Assembly (NCBI GenBank): GCA_963971405.1
Contig: CAXART010000054.1
Coordinates: 62,001 to 126,000 of the forward strand
Direction of reading: 5' to 3'
Length of the DNA: 64,000 nt
From: Psococerastis gibbosa
Taxonomy: Eukaryota; Arthropoda; Insecta; Psocodea; Psocidae
Shown: piece after piece, positions 11,001 through 18,683 of the stretch
Layout: every line of letters begins with the position of its first letter
How positions within the stretch are numbered: the first letter of the stretch is position 1
Position numbers and translations under genes: made by a program
The notes under the pieces: generated by a model
What the model was told of the DNA's origin: nothing
Database searches by the model: none
What the model saw: the letters and a program-made list of their open reading frames with translations, nothing else

Positions 11001-14000
11001 AAAAAGGCGCTGATGTTAATGCTAGGGCCAAATATGGAAGGACACCGCTGCACAGTGCTGTTGAAGATGAAGAATGGGATGTAGTAAAATTCCTTGTTGA
11101 AATAGGCGCTGATGTTAATGCTAGGGCCAAATATGGAAGGACACCGCTGCACAGTGCTGTTGAAGATGAAGAATGGGATGTAGTAAAATTCCTTGTTGAA
11201 ATAGGCGCTGATGTTAATGCTAGGGCCAAATATGGAAGGACACCGCTGCACAGTGCTGCTGAAAGTGGAAAATGGGATGTAGTAAAATTCCTTGTTGAAA
11301 AAGGCGCTGATGTTAATGCTATGGCCAAATATGGAAGGACACCGCTGCACAGTGCTGCTGAAAGTGGAAAATGGGATGTAGTAAAATTCCTTGTTGAAAA
11401 AGGCGCTGATGTTCTTGCAAGGGATAATCACGATACTGTACTGTATAAAGCGGTAAGTAGTGGTAATGAAGAAGTAATAACGCTCATTCTAGATAAAATT
11501 AAAGAAAAAGATCCACAAAACTTTTCTGAACGCATTAATGCTAAAGATAGTGAAGGGGATACACCATTGATGTGGGCTGCTGAAAAAGGAAAAACTAATG
11601 CAGCTAAAATATTACTAGAGTATGGAGCTAGCCTTAATATACAAAATAATAATGATGAAACAGCATTGCATTGGGCTGCTAAAGGTGGTTATCAAGAGGT
11701 TGTGCAGTTGCTATTGAATAAACATGCAGATCCTAATATTCAAGATAATAATGGAAAAACTCCTTTAAATTTAGCTCAGGAAAAATTAGCTCAAGATCCA
11801 AAAAATGATAATCTTAAAGCAATTAAGGGTTTACTTCTTAATTCAAAAGATAAATCTCAGCATCAAGAAGAACGAAGGTCAGTTTCATTAGAAGAATGTT
11901 TACCTAGCACAAGTTCAGGAAGGAGTAAAAGAGAAGCAAAGATTGGGGAGTGTGAACTGTCTTGGGAAGATGTTGATGAATTTAATGTTGAAAAAGATGA
12001 AAAAAGAGATTTCAGTAAAATTAAAATAGATGGTGAAAAGTTTATTAATTACATAAAAGGTTCATCAGAAGAAAAAAGTTCTCAACTGATTCAGCTAGCA
12101 GACAAGGTAAAGGTTATCGGTGAATCTCAAAGTTTGGTTAGTAGGCTAATCGGCAATCAAAAAGTCATAAATCATCTCTCTAAAGTCGGGAAAATATCTG
12201 GTGTGACTATGCACGGAATGATGGCTAAAAATGTATTGGCTGACTTTCTAAATGGAGATTATCAAGGTGTAGCAGTTAATGTTGGTTTTATAGCAGGTGG
12301 TCAAGGATTTGCTAAAGTTGCTGAAGCTGCTTCTCTTAAAGGATTAAAATTAGCTTCAGAGGGAAAGTTATTACTTGGTAAATCTTTAAGAGCAGCATCT
12401 CCTTTTCTTGCCCGTGGTACTTCTGCTTTTGTTGTCTATGATCTAGTCAATCAGATAAAAGCATTTAAAAATGGTACAGAAGAAGCACTGGTTGGTGTAG
12501 TAGGAGATAGTATTTATCTAGGAGTTGACGCTGCAGAGATTGGTATAGAAATTGCCGAAGCTTTTGAAGTATTAGAAGGAGTATCAAGTGTTACTGGTCC
12601 TATTGGAGCTACAATTGGTGCTGTAGTATTTGTTGGCACTGATGTTTACATAGCAGTAAAGAGAGTTGATAAGATAGATCAACTTATTCACCTAACTGGA
12701 AAAGAGAAGTTTATTGAAGGTTTACGTGCATTTATAGGTATGCAACCTGAAAATCATATACAAGAGTTATTGCAAGAAAAAGAAGTGAGTAATGAATTAG
12801 TAAGGCAAGGACTTGAGTATTTAAATAAGCATAGTAATATTCAAAGCTATGTATTTCCTACAGGTAAATCAGTTGTAGATTCTTGTCGTAAAGTGCCATA
12901 CCAGGTAAGTGATTGTGCTAGTGGAGGATTTGGAGGTGGATGCCTTAGGGGAAGCACAGTTACACGTTATGCTGAAGAATGCACAACCAAGTTTGAAGTA
13001 GATTTAGATAATAAAGTAATACTTGATAGAAAAAGAACAGATATAAAATGGAGTCGAGCAAGACCAGATAATCCAAGTAGTGGAAAATTGTTTTGTTTAC
13101 CGCGGGGGAATGATGAACCTGTTCCAAGTTATGGGTCATATTTATGTGAAAATGCAATTGGTTTATCTACTGAGAAAAAAGAAAATTATACGCTAATTGA
13201 TCTTGGTAAAGGTGATGATTATTCAAAGGGGTTTTTGAATAGTCCTAATATCTTTGTAGTTGGTAATGGATTTAAGAGATATTACGGTGGAAATAAAGAT
13301 GATATGTTCATTCTGCAAGGAGATTTTATTGAAGGCTATATTAATGGAGGTGGTGGAGTTGATACAGTAGACTTAGGAAAATTTGCTTCAGAGGTGAGAT
13401 CTATACAAGCTAGATTAGGCAGAAGTGGATATATATATTATACTAACAATAACAGTTCTTTTGGAATGGAGAATATAAATAGAATCTCTGGTAGAAAGAA
13501 TAAGAGTGATATAATAATTTGTGATTATAATACAAAATATGTAGATGGTCAAGGTGGTGAGAATGATGCTAATCCTGATGTTATAACTATACCTTCAAAT
13601 CCTTATTTCCATGAAATGCATCTGATAGTGAGATCTAGCACTAGTATTGTAAATCATGCTAATATAGGAAGTTTTAACTACACTATTTTACCCGAAAGAG
13701 GGAAAGCACAGGTCAGTATTACTTTGCCAAGTTTGCTAATAGGTCTACCAACTGATAAACATAACTTCTTCTTTAATTCTACGATTTCTGATCTTGTTGG
13801 AATATACATTCAAAATATTAATCAAATTTTCAACTATACAGTAAAGAGTGCTACCTTTAGTTTTTTATCTAATGGCAATAAATCAGAAAGGGTATTTGAT
13901 AGTAATTTTGATAAAGGAAGGTTTAATGTAACTATTTCTGATATTCCAGTTAACGCCTCTTATATACTGAGTAATGGAGCTGAGATAAAGATAGGAAACA

Positions 14001-15577
14001 AAGGTAATATGTATATGTTTGAAAATACTAATAGATCTGCTGAAGAAATTATCAAGAACTATTTACCTATAGCAAATCGACTAAATAAAATGTCATTCTT
14101 TATACAATCAGTTTTAAGTAATGAGACAGTGGTAATAGGAAGTGGAAATCATGAAGTAATACATAACAATCCGGTATATAGGAGTCATTTAGTGGGCAAT
14201 GGTGGTGAAAATGTGTATGTAATTGATTCTGAGATTGATAACGTTCCAGAGGTTATCATTCATGATATTGATGAAGAGAATTCAATAGATACGATTGACT
14301 TAAGAAATGTAGTAAAAAAAGGAAAAGGTAGTTATGAGTTAAAAGTAGTTAAGTCTGAAAATGATTTGTTATTAAGAGCAACAGTAGAAAAGCATGAGTA
14401 TTTTACTGTGAGATTAAAAGATGGAGTAGAGAGGTATAATAAGACTCATGTGATAGTAGAAAATGCTCCTATGAGAATCAGCGTTGATAAAAATGAATGG
14501 AGTTTAAAACCACAGCCTTTAGTGTTTGAAAAAGATAAAGAAGTTATTGTAGTAACCGATCAAGATGTAGACAAAGGTACCGAGATTATCACGCCTAGAA
14601 AAGGAGGAAATTATACGTTTGTTCGTAGTAATGGTAATGATTTAATGATAACAAATGCTTTTGATATTAAGAATGATTTCTGTAGTATTACACTTAGCAA
14701 GTTCTATGAAATACCTAAGATGAAAACGTTATCTGTAAAATTTGCTGATAAAGAGATAGTGTTAAAAGATCATCAAGAAGAAATAAGTGCTGCAAGGGAC
14801 GTGAATATTGTGAAAAAAGAATATAAGGATCAAGTGTATAATGATGTTTTCAATAGAGGTAAACAGCAAACTAGGCATAGAAGGCATAAGGATTTAGATA
14901 AAGAGTTTTTAGAAAGTAGTAGCAGCACAAGACCATCTTCATGGATAAATGATTTATTTGATTGGGTAAAAAGCTCTATAGGTAGGTTTAGAGCTGCACT
15001 GCCTGAAACCTCAGCAAATTATTCTAATGAAGCAAAAAATCCTAGCAACCAATACACTAGCCAATTTGACAGTGAAGTTTGTATAAGTAACAATGTTGGT
15101 TTAGGATTTTTCTTATTACAAAGTTTCCTAGATAAAAAATATCCTCTTCCTAAGTTTTGTTCTGTTACTCCTGAAGAAGTTTTGGCTAACACACTGAATA
15201 TCGTAGAAGAATTTGAAAAGACACTTGAAAAAACAGCTAAGCAATCTGGCGTATTAGTAAAAGATGTTAACTTTTTTAAAATATATCTAGATATAGCAGG
15301 CCATGTAAGGAACGAGAGGTACTCTCAAATACCAAATACTTTATATTCAGCTGCGAAAGAAGCTTGTCCGAAAGATGAAAAGTTTCTGAGTATTTTAAAA
15401 GGCAATATTGAAAAAATGTTGGATGGACAGCAGATAGTTAATAACAGAAACGGCAGTAATCAAATGCAAAATACGATTGGTACAAGTGATAAAATGCCTC
15501 TATCTTCACTTAATAGAATTGCTATAGAGCCTTTAAATGGTAAGAAAGGAGTTACTTGTGCAGGTCGAGTTGCTTAA
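5027..15577 (+). CDS. Giant multidomain effector/toxin-like protein: two OTU proteases, NACHT-like NTPase, ankyrin repeats, TcdA/TcdB-like and latrotoxin-C-terminal-like regions
   Basis: 3516 residues, start supported by AGAGGG 5-10 bases upstream. OTU domain 1 covers residues about 43-215 (GGGDCFFD, Asp59/Cys60; His209 in NAHFEPI). OTU domain 2 covers about 288-485 (Asp304/Cys305; His476). Both keep the cysteine-protease residues expected for deubiquitinase activity. Next are a glycine-rich hydrophobic stretch (about 555-605) and a long helical coiled-coil region (about 800-950). A NACHT/STAND-like NTPase follows, with GMGKST at 1431-1436 and LDGFDEI at 1519-1525. Ankyrin repeats run from about 1867 to 2280. 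A hydrophobic alanine/glycine-rich region (about 2390-2580) resembles TcdA/TcdB pore-forming domains. A Gly/Asp-rich RTX-like stretch lies at about 2740-2785. The last 200 residues look like the latrotoxin C-terminal domain known from phage WO proteins. RSKR at 35-38 and 2299-2302 and RHRRHK near 3283 resemble furin-type sites. The gene has no intact partner; its 3' end overlaps the convergent Rpn gene by 26 bp. It is probably an effector acting in the eukaryotic host cell, which is inference. Confidence 0.85.
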   Translation: MLKVEHSINYLNKKKADSEILGEIQYVKQLNSQIRSKRSDDSLKLPRNFKVGQAIGGGDCFFDSVAQGLKRLKPEMDFTVKSLREACKRFAQSQLENDQSWLKGALRNEAEQISVYVPRIEFTADDIEQKSGSVNVLELTSPIWGRSEIEGRIICKEYNVKLHFVEKHAVEGKEVWLDQIVNSEGSRSVDSIDYNEENTIHIINRGNAHFEPILSTQEVRYNRQQSSNHDTPKEELKIPAKEKPKKKSQDSEQQSTGLSSYRLKRTNNDPNAGSSQQSSSDKNRIDDLKLPENFKVEQAIGGGDCFFDSVAQGLKRLKPDMDFTVKSLRKVCKDLAVDNQQLKSKIIKDAKNRHDPTIVTPDNSASDDELWNAYLASIEYTNDDINKMRDDNPSLYQSLTSLKYGNTLQVPIWGRPDIEGQMICKKYNVKLHLIEESTIAVMWLHQIVDETGSKSVENADYNDVSTIHLINRGNAHFEPILGTQEIRYRRSDNDPKPGSSFQVSRKQHSTDYDKVNDRLEEFVRYFVKEFEAKLHVYYLILEGEAEKAGKFSNAFSEKIGQGIVGAAGGFIGYFLGSTVVGARLGAEAGKAGAAKLGSKIGSKQHKKKATSLVDLVGLFQEDKTNFRRVLVEAGFDVFQSFEMQFMRVTTDQGPKRAMQLLAKDATNRAIDYIQKKEVFITEGVVLGKSKIEPVLGVPIAHSKIKTSGFEVDYEYMSSKEKWSTASLYEKVGLVKEGKNSKKITEYYEKKDGKSRTDKYGYRRLFISESWDKWEGKYRLSSNIEKSGQFADYQYILNSKDSERRTKDILEKVNLDDKGLAEERITKIIEEAKSDIIEEINLLKKQSHSYKEDRKILISIETNLKNLKIDEYLGRLKQNFEEAKQERQKIAKSIEAGREESRENFNQLNQKQDIYYENIMKSIKEAKGDEEVHKIMLKMKDYYTKGIEESGINFNNPINLDKFLKSQEKKIFNFISPESTWLSGIKVYQPLKKIGEYQGKYIFCRLSDILHLKKYIISDFKSKTNLLVLECDTSLDKKAEKLFEKLFDILNFRSFMEDTQYNKKIILITKYEAQQAWSNLLEKVQGKYKEEKYDENNSLNDLTEDSQDSLLQKKVIFQGQEISLDQLIDKKDEKSKEIIDSKVLLELIEGKEITIGTALPSISDSNSPAYRKVMEEVNKQYLKDIKDDIFVVSGINGELLESELDIKEGIKQGKIVLYNEKMFSQGRPKGQFKFIVLDSKNNDKIVNDFENVCKQYQKSESAQKPQEQEKKLIHLIEFKNDKFIWNRYYDPKFYIKRKFHKIVIDNKKFEERREDTNIFLVSGIQKDEFVEKYQTLRDKVASTQNELNNGKPIFILNNDGEVEEIFSKESLASNSVHWIANEDDELIWKRSKGETEEISKLRKIENEAYFKEEKIIEIIKDERFVVVADVPGMGKSTTLVSLSEGYKEQNQLNWIIRVNLRDCENAIKELPDEFSSDKDIDIVVDFLSKVDTEGMKHPLAKKLLKHRLSLNSDSGVFLSLDGFDEIRGDSQFRSIRQDRVIKLLKFFKGKTNAKVLITTRPYEKEKGELEGALSVLSYDFNPITDDRSKEFIKQFWQNNLKLKYSQEDLDSFRYQGFAKALFDKSRDIFGKKEVSKFIGIPLQLRMLSEAYLKGDKGFERNRLKTDDEIQALLKDLNISNLYKDFVDRKYEIYFDEKNRFSNSLSDSDKERLKKSYQKDHMRLAFKYYFADESQSSKDGNKVFNLFFSGSDDRTFFATKIPSDNEARELSKIGIIQIQKGGEDYKIDFTHRTFAEYFVSELIFDRLQKKAVNPNYSTESKKKMWEFLLNNIFIQENYNIIRNFVNSKLSSDLLVDSKNVVNELLKARISQSRGETQLHVAAEEGLLKVVKFLVEKGADVEARAKYGRTPLNSAAESGKWDVVKFLVEIGADVNARAKYGRTPLHSAVEDEEWDVVKFLVEIGADVNARAKYGRTPLHSAVEDEEWDVVKFLVEKGADVNARAKYGRTPLHSAVEDEEWDVVKFLVEIGADVNARAKYGRTPLHSAVEDEEWDVVKFLVEIGADVNARAKYGRTPLHSAAESGKWDVVKFLVEKGADVNAMAKYGRTPLHSAAESGKWDVVKFLVEKGADVLARDNHDTVLYKAVSSGNEEVITLILDKIKEKDPQNFSERINAKDSEGDTPLMWAAEKGKTNAAKILLEYGASLNIQNNNDETALHWAAKGGYQEVVQLLLNKHADPNIQDNNGKTPLNLAQEKLAQDPKNDNLKAIKGLLLNSKDKSQHQEERRSVSLEECLPSTSSGRSKREAKIGECELSWEDVDEFNVEKDEKRDFSKIKIDGEKFINYIKGSSEEKSSQLIQLADKVKVIGESQSLVSRLIGNQKVINHLSKVGKISGVTMHGMMAKNVLADFLNGDYQGVAVNVGFIAGGQGFAKVAEAASLKGLKLASEGKLLLGKSLRAASPFLARGTSAFVVYDLVNQIKAFKNGTEEALVGVVGDSIYLGVDAAEIGIEIAEAFEVLEGVSSVTGPIGATIGAVVFVGTDVYIAVKRVDKIDQLIHLTGKEKFIEGLRAFIGMQPENHIQELLQEKEVSNELVRQGLEYLNKHSNIQSYVFPTGKSVVDSCRKVPYQVSDCASGGFGGGCLRGSTVTRYAEECTTKFEVDLDNKVILDRKRTDIKWSRARPDNPSSGKLFCLPRGNDEPVPSYGSYLCENAIGLSTEKKENYTLIDLGKGDDYSKGFLNSPNIFVVGNGFKRYYGGNKDDMFILQGDFIEGYINGGGGVDTVDLGKFASEVRSIQARLGRSGYIYYTNNNSSFGMENINRISGRKNKSDIIICDYNTKYVDGQGGENDANPDVITIPSNPYFHEMHLIVRSSTSIVNHANIGSFNYTILPERGKAQVSITLPSLLIGLPTDKHNFFFNSTISDLVGIYIQNINQIFNYTVKSATFSFLSNGNKSERVFDSNFDKGRFNVTISDIPVNASYILSNGAEIKIGNKGNMYMFENTNRSAEEIIKNYLPIANRLNKMSFFIQSVLSNETVVIGSGNHEVIHNNPVYRSHLVGNGGENVYVIDSEIDNVPEVIIHDIDEENSIDTIDLRNVVKKGKGSYELKVVKSENDLLLRATVEKHEYFTVRLKDGVERYNKTHVIVENAPMRISVDKNEWSLKPQPLVFEKDKEVIVVTDQDVDKGTEIITPRKGGNYTFVRSNGNDLMITNAFDIKNDFCSITLSKFYEIPKMKTLSVKFADKEIVLKDHQEEISAARDVNIVKKEYKDQVYNDVFNRGKQQTRHRRHKDLDKEFLESSSSTRPSSWINDLFDWVKSSIGRFRAALPETSANYSNEAKNPSNQYTSQFDSEVCISNNVGLGFFLLQSFLDKKYPLPKFCSVTPEEVLANTLNIVEEFEKTLEKTAKQSGVLVKDVNFFKIYLDIAGHVRNERYSQIPNTLYSAAKEACPKDEKFLSILKGNIEKMLDGQQIVNNRNGSNQMQNTIGTSDKMPLSSLNRIAIEPLNGKKGVTCAGRVA
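10724..11416 (+). repeat. Seven 99-bp ankyrin-coding tandem repeats
   Basis: Seven consecutive units of exactly 99 bp (33 residues each, residues 1900-2130 of the giant protein) begin with codons for A-R/M-A-K-Y-G-R-T-P-L. They differ at only a few positions: two versions of the middle (AAESGKW and AVEDEEW) and an I/K switch in VEIGAD/VEKGAD. Flanking ankyrin repeats are much more diverged. The pattern points to recent unequal recombination or slippage, so copy number probably varies between strains. It is coding, not CRISPR. Confidence 0.95.
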
Positions 15578-16493
15578 TCTCATCTATCGAAAGGCCGGTA
15601 GATTCAGCTATTAAGTCGACAGATACGCCAGCTTTAAGTAGGTTTCTAGCCACAGCTATTTTAGCCTGTTGTTCACCCTCTACTATACCTTCAATTTTAC
15701 CTTCAATTTTACCTTTTTCATGGCCGATTTGGATGCCTTCTTGTCTACCTTTTTGAGTAGCATCATCGAGTTTTTGTTCCAAGATAGCAGCTTCTTTCTG
15801 TAAATCCATTACTCTTTCTTCATAAGCCACAAGATCTTTCTCATTCCAATGAAACTTATCTAGCTCATCATATGCTAATTTTATTATTGGTGACTTTTCT
15901 GCTATTTTCCTTAAATCTTCATCAGTTGTTTCTTCTGCATATTTGAAGAAAAATAGCCAACGATCTATTACATTTTCTAGCTGCTCTTCCCTGCTTTTAG
16001 GAAACTTTGGCAGCTCAATGAAGATAAATTGAAAATCTTTTAAGTCATGCTCGTTAGTTTTTTCATCTCTTATGGTATAGCTAGATATATAATCAAGCTT
16101 ATCAGGAAATAAATTACAGTTAGAAATAGCAATAAAGAAAACCTTCTTTAAATCAATGTACTTACCACCTTTATCAGCCTGCCTTGAGTAAGCCTTAGCA
16201 GCGTAAAGTTGAGCGCGTTTTTCAAATCCTTTATCACGAGCGAGTTGCATCTCAATCACGTACCTGGCCCCAGTAGAATCCCTGCATAGGACATCAACAA
16301 TACTCTGCTTATCAGAAGCAATTTCAGGGTCCATAATGGTGCTGAGGAACTCAACATCCTGAATAGCATTGACTCCAGTAAAGCCTAAGATATCATTCAA
16401 AAAATGGATAAGGATATTCTTATTTTTTTCAGTACCGAAGATTTTCTTAAATGTTAAATCTAATTTTGGATCTAGAAACTTCGAAAGAGCCAT
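15552..16493 (-). CDS. Rpn-family PD-(D/E)XK nuclease / putative transposase
   Basis: 313 residues starting MALSKFLDPKLDLTFKKIFG, the hallmark N-terminus of the Rpn (recombination-promoting nuclease, formerly PD-(D/E)XK transposase) family, which is abundant in Wolbachia. The nuclease core is visible as an Asp in SIVDVLCRD and an E-x-Q pair in RYVIEMQLARDKGF. A glutamate/lysine-rich helical stretch (about 215-275) contains GKIEGKIEGIVEGEQQ. The last 35 residues (ARNLLKAGVSVDLIAE then STGLSIDEI) form a small module also found in the HTH regulators at 19.9-21.7 kb. The gene converges on the giant gene and their 3' ends overlap by 26 bp. No clear ribosome binding site was seen. Confidence 0.88.
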   Translation of the reverse strand: MALSKFLDPKLDLTFKKIFGTEKNKNILIHFLNDILGFTGVNAIQDVEFLSTIMDPEIASDKQSIVDVLCRDSTGARYVIEMQLARDKGFEKRAQLYAAKAYSRQADKGGKYIDLKKVFFIAISNCNLFPDKLDYISSYTIRDEKTNEHDLKDFQFIFIELPKFPKSREEQLENVIDRWLFFFKYAEETTDEDLRKIAEKSPIIKLAYDELDKFHWNEKDLVAYEERVMDLQKEAAILEQKLDDATQKGRQEGIQIGHEKGKIEGKIEGIVEGEQQAKIAVARNLLKAGVSVDLIAESTGLSIDEIKQLDLHK

Positions 16494-16790
16494 GAGAAAG
16501 TAAGATAAAAAGCATTAATGATTATACACAATTGTGAAGAAATATTCAACCCTTTTATTTTTCTAAGCTTTGAATGTATTGATGAAAAAAAAGGGCTGCT
16601 AGTGAGAATCGTATTTAAGACTTATTTTGATCATCTTTTTATAACTAACTCTACAAAAACCCATTTAAAAGGGTAGGAAATAGATTTAACGGCTATAGAA
16701 AGCTTCAGAAATACCTACCTTAGATGGAGCTCATTTTAGCTTGTTATGGCATAGATATTTAATATACTAATTTTCAACAAAGGTAATAAT

Positions 16791-17717
16791 ATGCTAGCAA
16801 AATTTCTATCTCAAACTTCCAAGCAGATAAAGGAATATTGTGGATTATTAAGCAGTGAGGAAAAACAAAGTTTGTATAGCGAGGTGCTAAATGAGGCTAA
16901 AAATACACTTAAAGATTCAAGAAGTGGTATAGATAAGCTCAAAAAGTTAAGTAATGTGGCTGTTGCAATAGAAGAAACTACTGATCTAGAAGAGCTTAAT
17001 GAAGATCATCCATTAAGAGAAGTTAGTATTGTGGTGTATGCTCCTGAGGAAGCTAAAAACTACTTATTCAGCCTTAGTGATTCATCAAAGCTATATGATT
17101 TGAGGGAGGATAGAGAAAAAGCAATATATCAGGCAATCAAATCAAATGATAGAGAGTTAGTAAAACATTTGCTAATGGTGCTTACATCAAGTGACATTAA
17201 GATTGAATTTTTTAAGGAACTAGAGATATTGCTGTCTAGAACATATGAAGAGTTAAAAGATAACTTATCGCAGGACATGAAAGATTACCTAGAAAAAAAT
17301 ATAAGTTTAAAACGTTTTGTATGTAGCAATGTTGACATATTAATAGCAAAGCCTGTTGATGTAAGAACAATGATAAACCTATTTATAGTTCAATCTGGAG
17401 CAAATTATAAAATAGATGAGCTATTGTTGATTAAAATAGCAGAAGGCTTAGAGGAAGGAGAATTACGCTCAGAAATAAATCAGATGATAGAGACGCTAAA
17501 AAAACATGAAAAGTTTATAGAATTGGAATATAAAGTAAGAAGATTAAAATCAGAATTTGCAAGTGGAGAGAGCAGATATTCAGCTGAAGTTATGAAGTCT
17601 AGCATAGAAGAACGAGAAAGAGAAATGAGAGAGATTGGAGACAAAAGCAACCAAGTAATAAGGGAAAGAGAAAAGTTATTATCAAGATTGAGTAATAATG
17701 CAAATAGAAGACACTAA
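16791..17717 (+). CDS. Conserved-looking protein of unknown function, helical
   Basis: 308 residues. I recognise no domain. The protein is predicted to be almost wholly helical. The middle (DREKAIYQAIKSNDRELVKH) has an ankyrin-like helix pair, and the last 90 residues are a charged coiled coil rich in Arg/Glu. No signal peptide or membrane segment. The start ATG follows AAAGGT about 6-11 bases upstream. It is in the same orientation as the RadC gene 210 bp downstream and may belong to the same accessory block. The 297-bp gap before it contains nothing I can name. Confidence 0.65.
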   Translation: MLAKFLSQTSKQIKEYCGLLSSEEKQSLYSEVLNEAKNTLKDSRSGIDKLKKLSNVAVAIEETTDLEELNEDHPLREVSIVVYAPEEAKNYLFSLSDSSKLYDLREDREKAIYQAIKSNDRELVKHLLMVLTSSDIKIEFFKELEILLSRTYEELKDNLSQDMKDYLEKNISLKRFVCSNVDILIAKPVDVRTMINLFIVQSGANYKIDELLLIKIAEGLEEGELRSEINQMIETLKKHEKFIELEYKVRRLKSEFASGESRYSAEVMKSSIEEREREMREIGDKSNQVIREREKLLSRLSNNANRRH

Positions 17718-17926
17718 GCAGTGTGTTAAGTTGAGTTGTAGAACGTGAGAAGTATAGCAAAAGAAATCATCGTATATTAATATCTTAACCTATTCATAAA
17801 AAAATAAATAAAAAAGATTGAGAAATTGATTTGACTTCACTCGAAAGCTATGGCTTTATGCCAATGCTGATAAAAAACAGCAGTAAATATTTAAAAAAAG
17901 TTTGTTGTTAGTGAAGGGTAAATTAT

Positions 17927-18583
17927 ATGAATAAAAGTAAAGAGGAAATAGAGTTCAGAATATTAGAAAGCAAAGGCAAAGCACTACTTGATCGTGAAAT
18001 AATGGAAACGTTTTTAAGTGCAGTACATGAAAGACCACAAGCTCAAGAAATTGCTAAAAATCTGGTGAACACTTATACGGGAGTAGGAAGGATTTTAGGT
18101 AGAGAAATGGATGACCTGAAAGTTATAGAAGGAGTGACTGATTCTGCAGTAGCAATGATTATGTGTGTTAAGGAAACACTAGAAAGGGTACTGAAAGAAA
18201 AGCTCAAGAGTGAGCCAATAATGGACTTACAAGGGCTAGTAGAGTATTTGAACGTAAGTATAGGCCACTCAGAAAGGGAATGTGTAAAAATACTGTACTT
18301 GAATAAAAGGCGCCAATTAATCGGAGAAGAATCCTATATTGGTGAAATGGAAAAAGCACCAGTATACATAAAGGAAATTACAAGAAAAGCATTAATAAAA
18401 AATGCAGCATTAATAATAATGTCACATAACCATCCAGGTGGGAGTTTAGAACCATCAGAAGAAGATCAAGCAGTAACGAAGAGCTTAGCAGCAGCGTGTA
18501 GTACTGTAAGCGTTAGGTTATTTGATCACATTATCATCACAAGTGGTGGCTATTTTAGCTTTAGAGAAAACGGATTGTTATAG
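17927..18583 (+). CDS. radC: RadC-family JAB/MPN domain protein
   Basis: 218 residues, full length for the family. The N-terminal half is a helix-hairpin-helix-like region. The C-terminal half is the JAB/MPN metal-binding domain with the characteristic SHNHPGG segment followed by the Asp of PSEEDQ, and the family's LFDHIIIT and FSFRENGLL motifs. RadC proteins were historically linked to DNA repair, but the biochemical role is unclear; copies are common on mobile elements. The start ATG has GAAGGG 7-12 bases upstream. Confidence 0.93.
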   Translation: MNKSKEEIEFRILESKGKALLDREIMETFLSAVHERPQAQEIAKNLVNTYTGVGRILGREMDDLKVIEGVTDSAVAMIMCVKETLERVLKEKLKSEPIMDLQGLVEYLNVSIGHSERECVKILYLNKRRQLIGEESYIGEMEKAPVYIKEITRKALIKNAALIIMSHNHPGGSLEPSEEDQAVTKSLAAACSTVSVRLFDHIIITSGGYFSFRENGLL

Positions 18584-18683
18584 CAGAAAGTATTTGCAAA
18601 TCTACTCGCTATAATTTATAATGAGTAATATAATGTATAAAGTTTATTGTACACTTAAAAAGTATTTTCAATATGAGGTTTAT

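Noticed and set aside
10724-11416. Regular direct repeats as a CRISPR array
   Set aside because: Units are contiguous 99-mers without spacers and encode ankyrin repeats in frame; no cas genes nearby.
10648-11431. Two long minus-strand open frames (226 and 250 residues)
   Set aside because: They are antisense to the identical ankyrin repeats of the giant gene; repetition of a stop-free 99-bp unit makes long shadow frames in other frames automatically.
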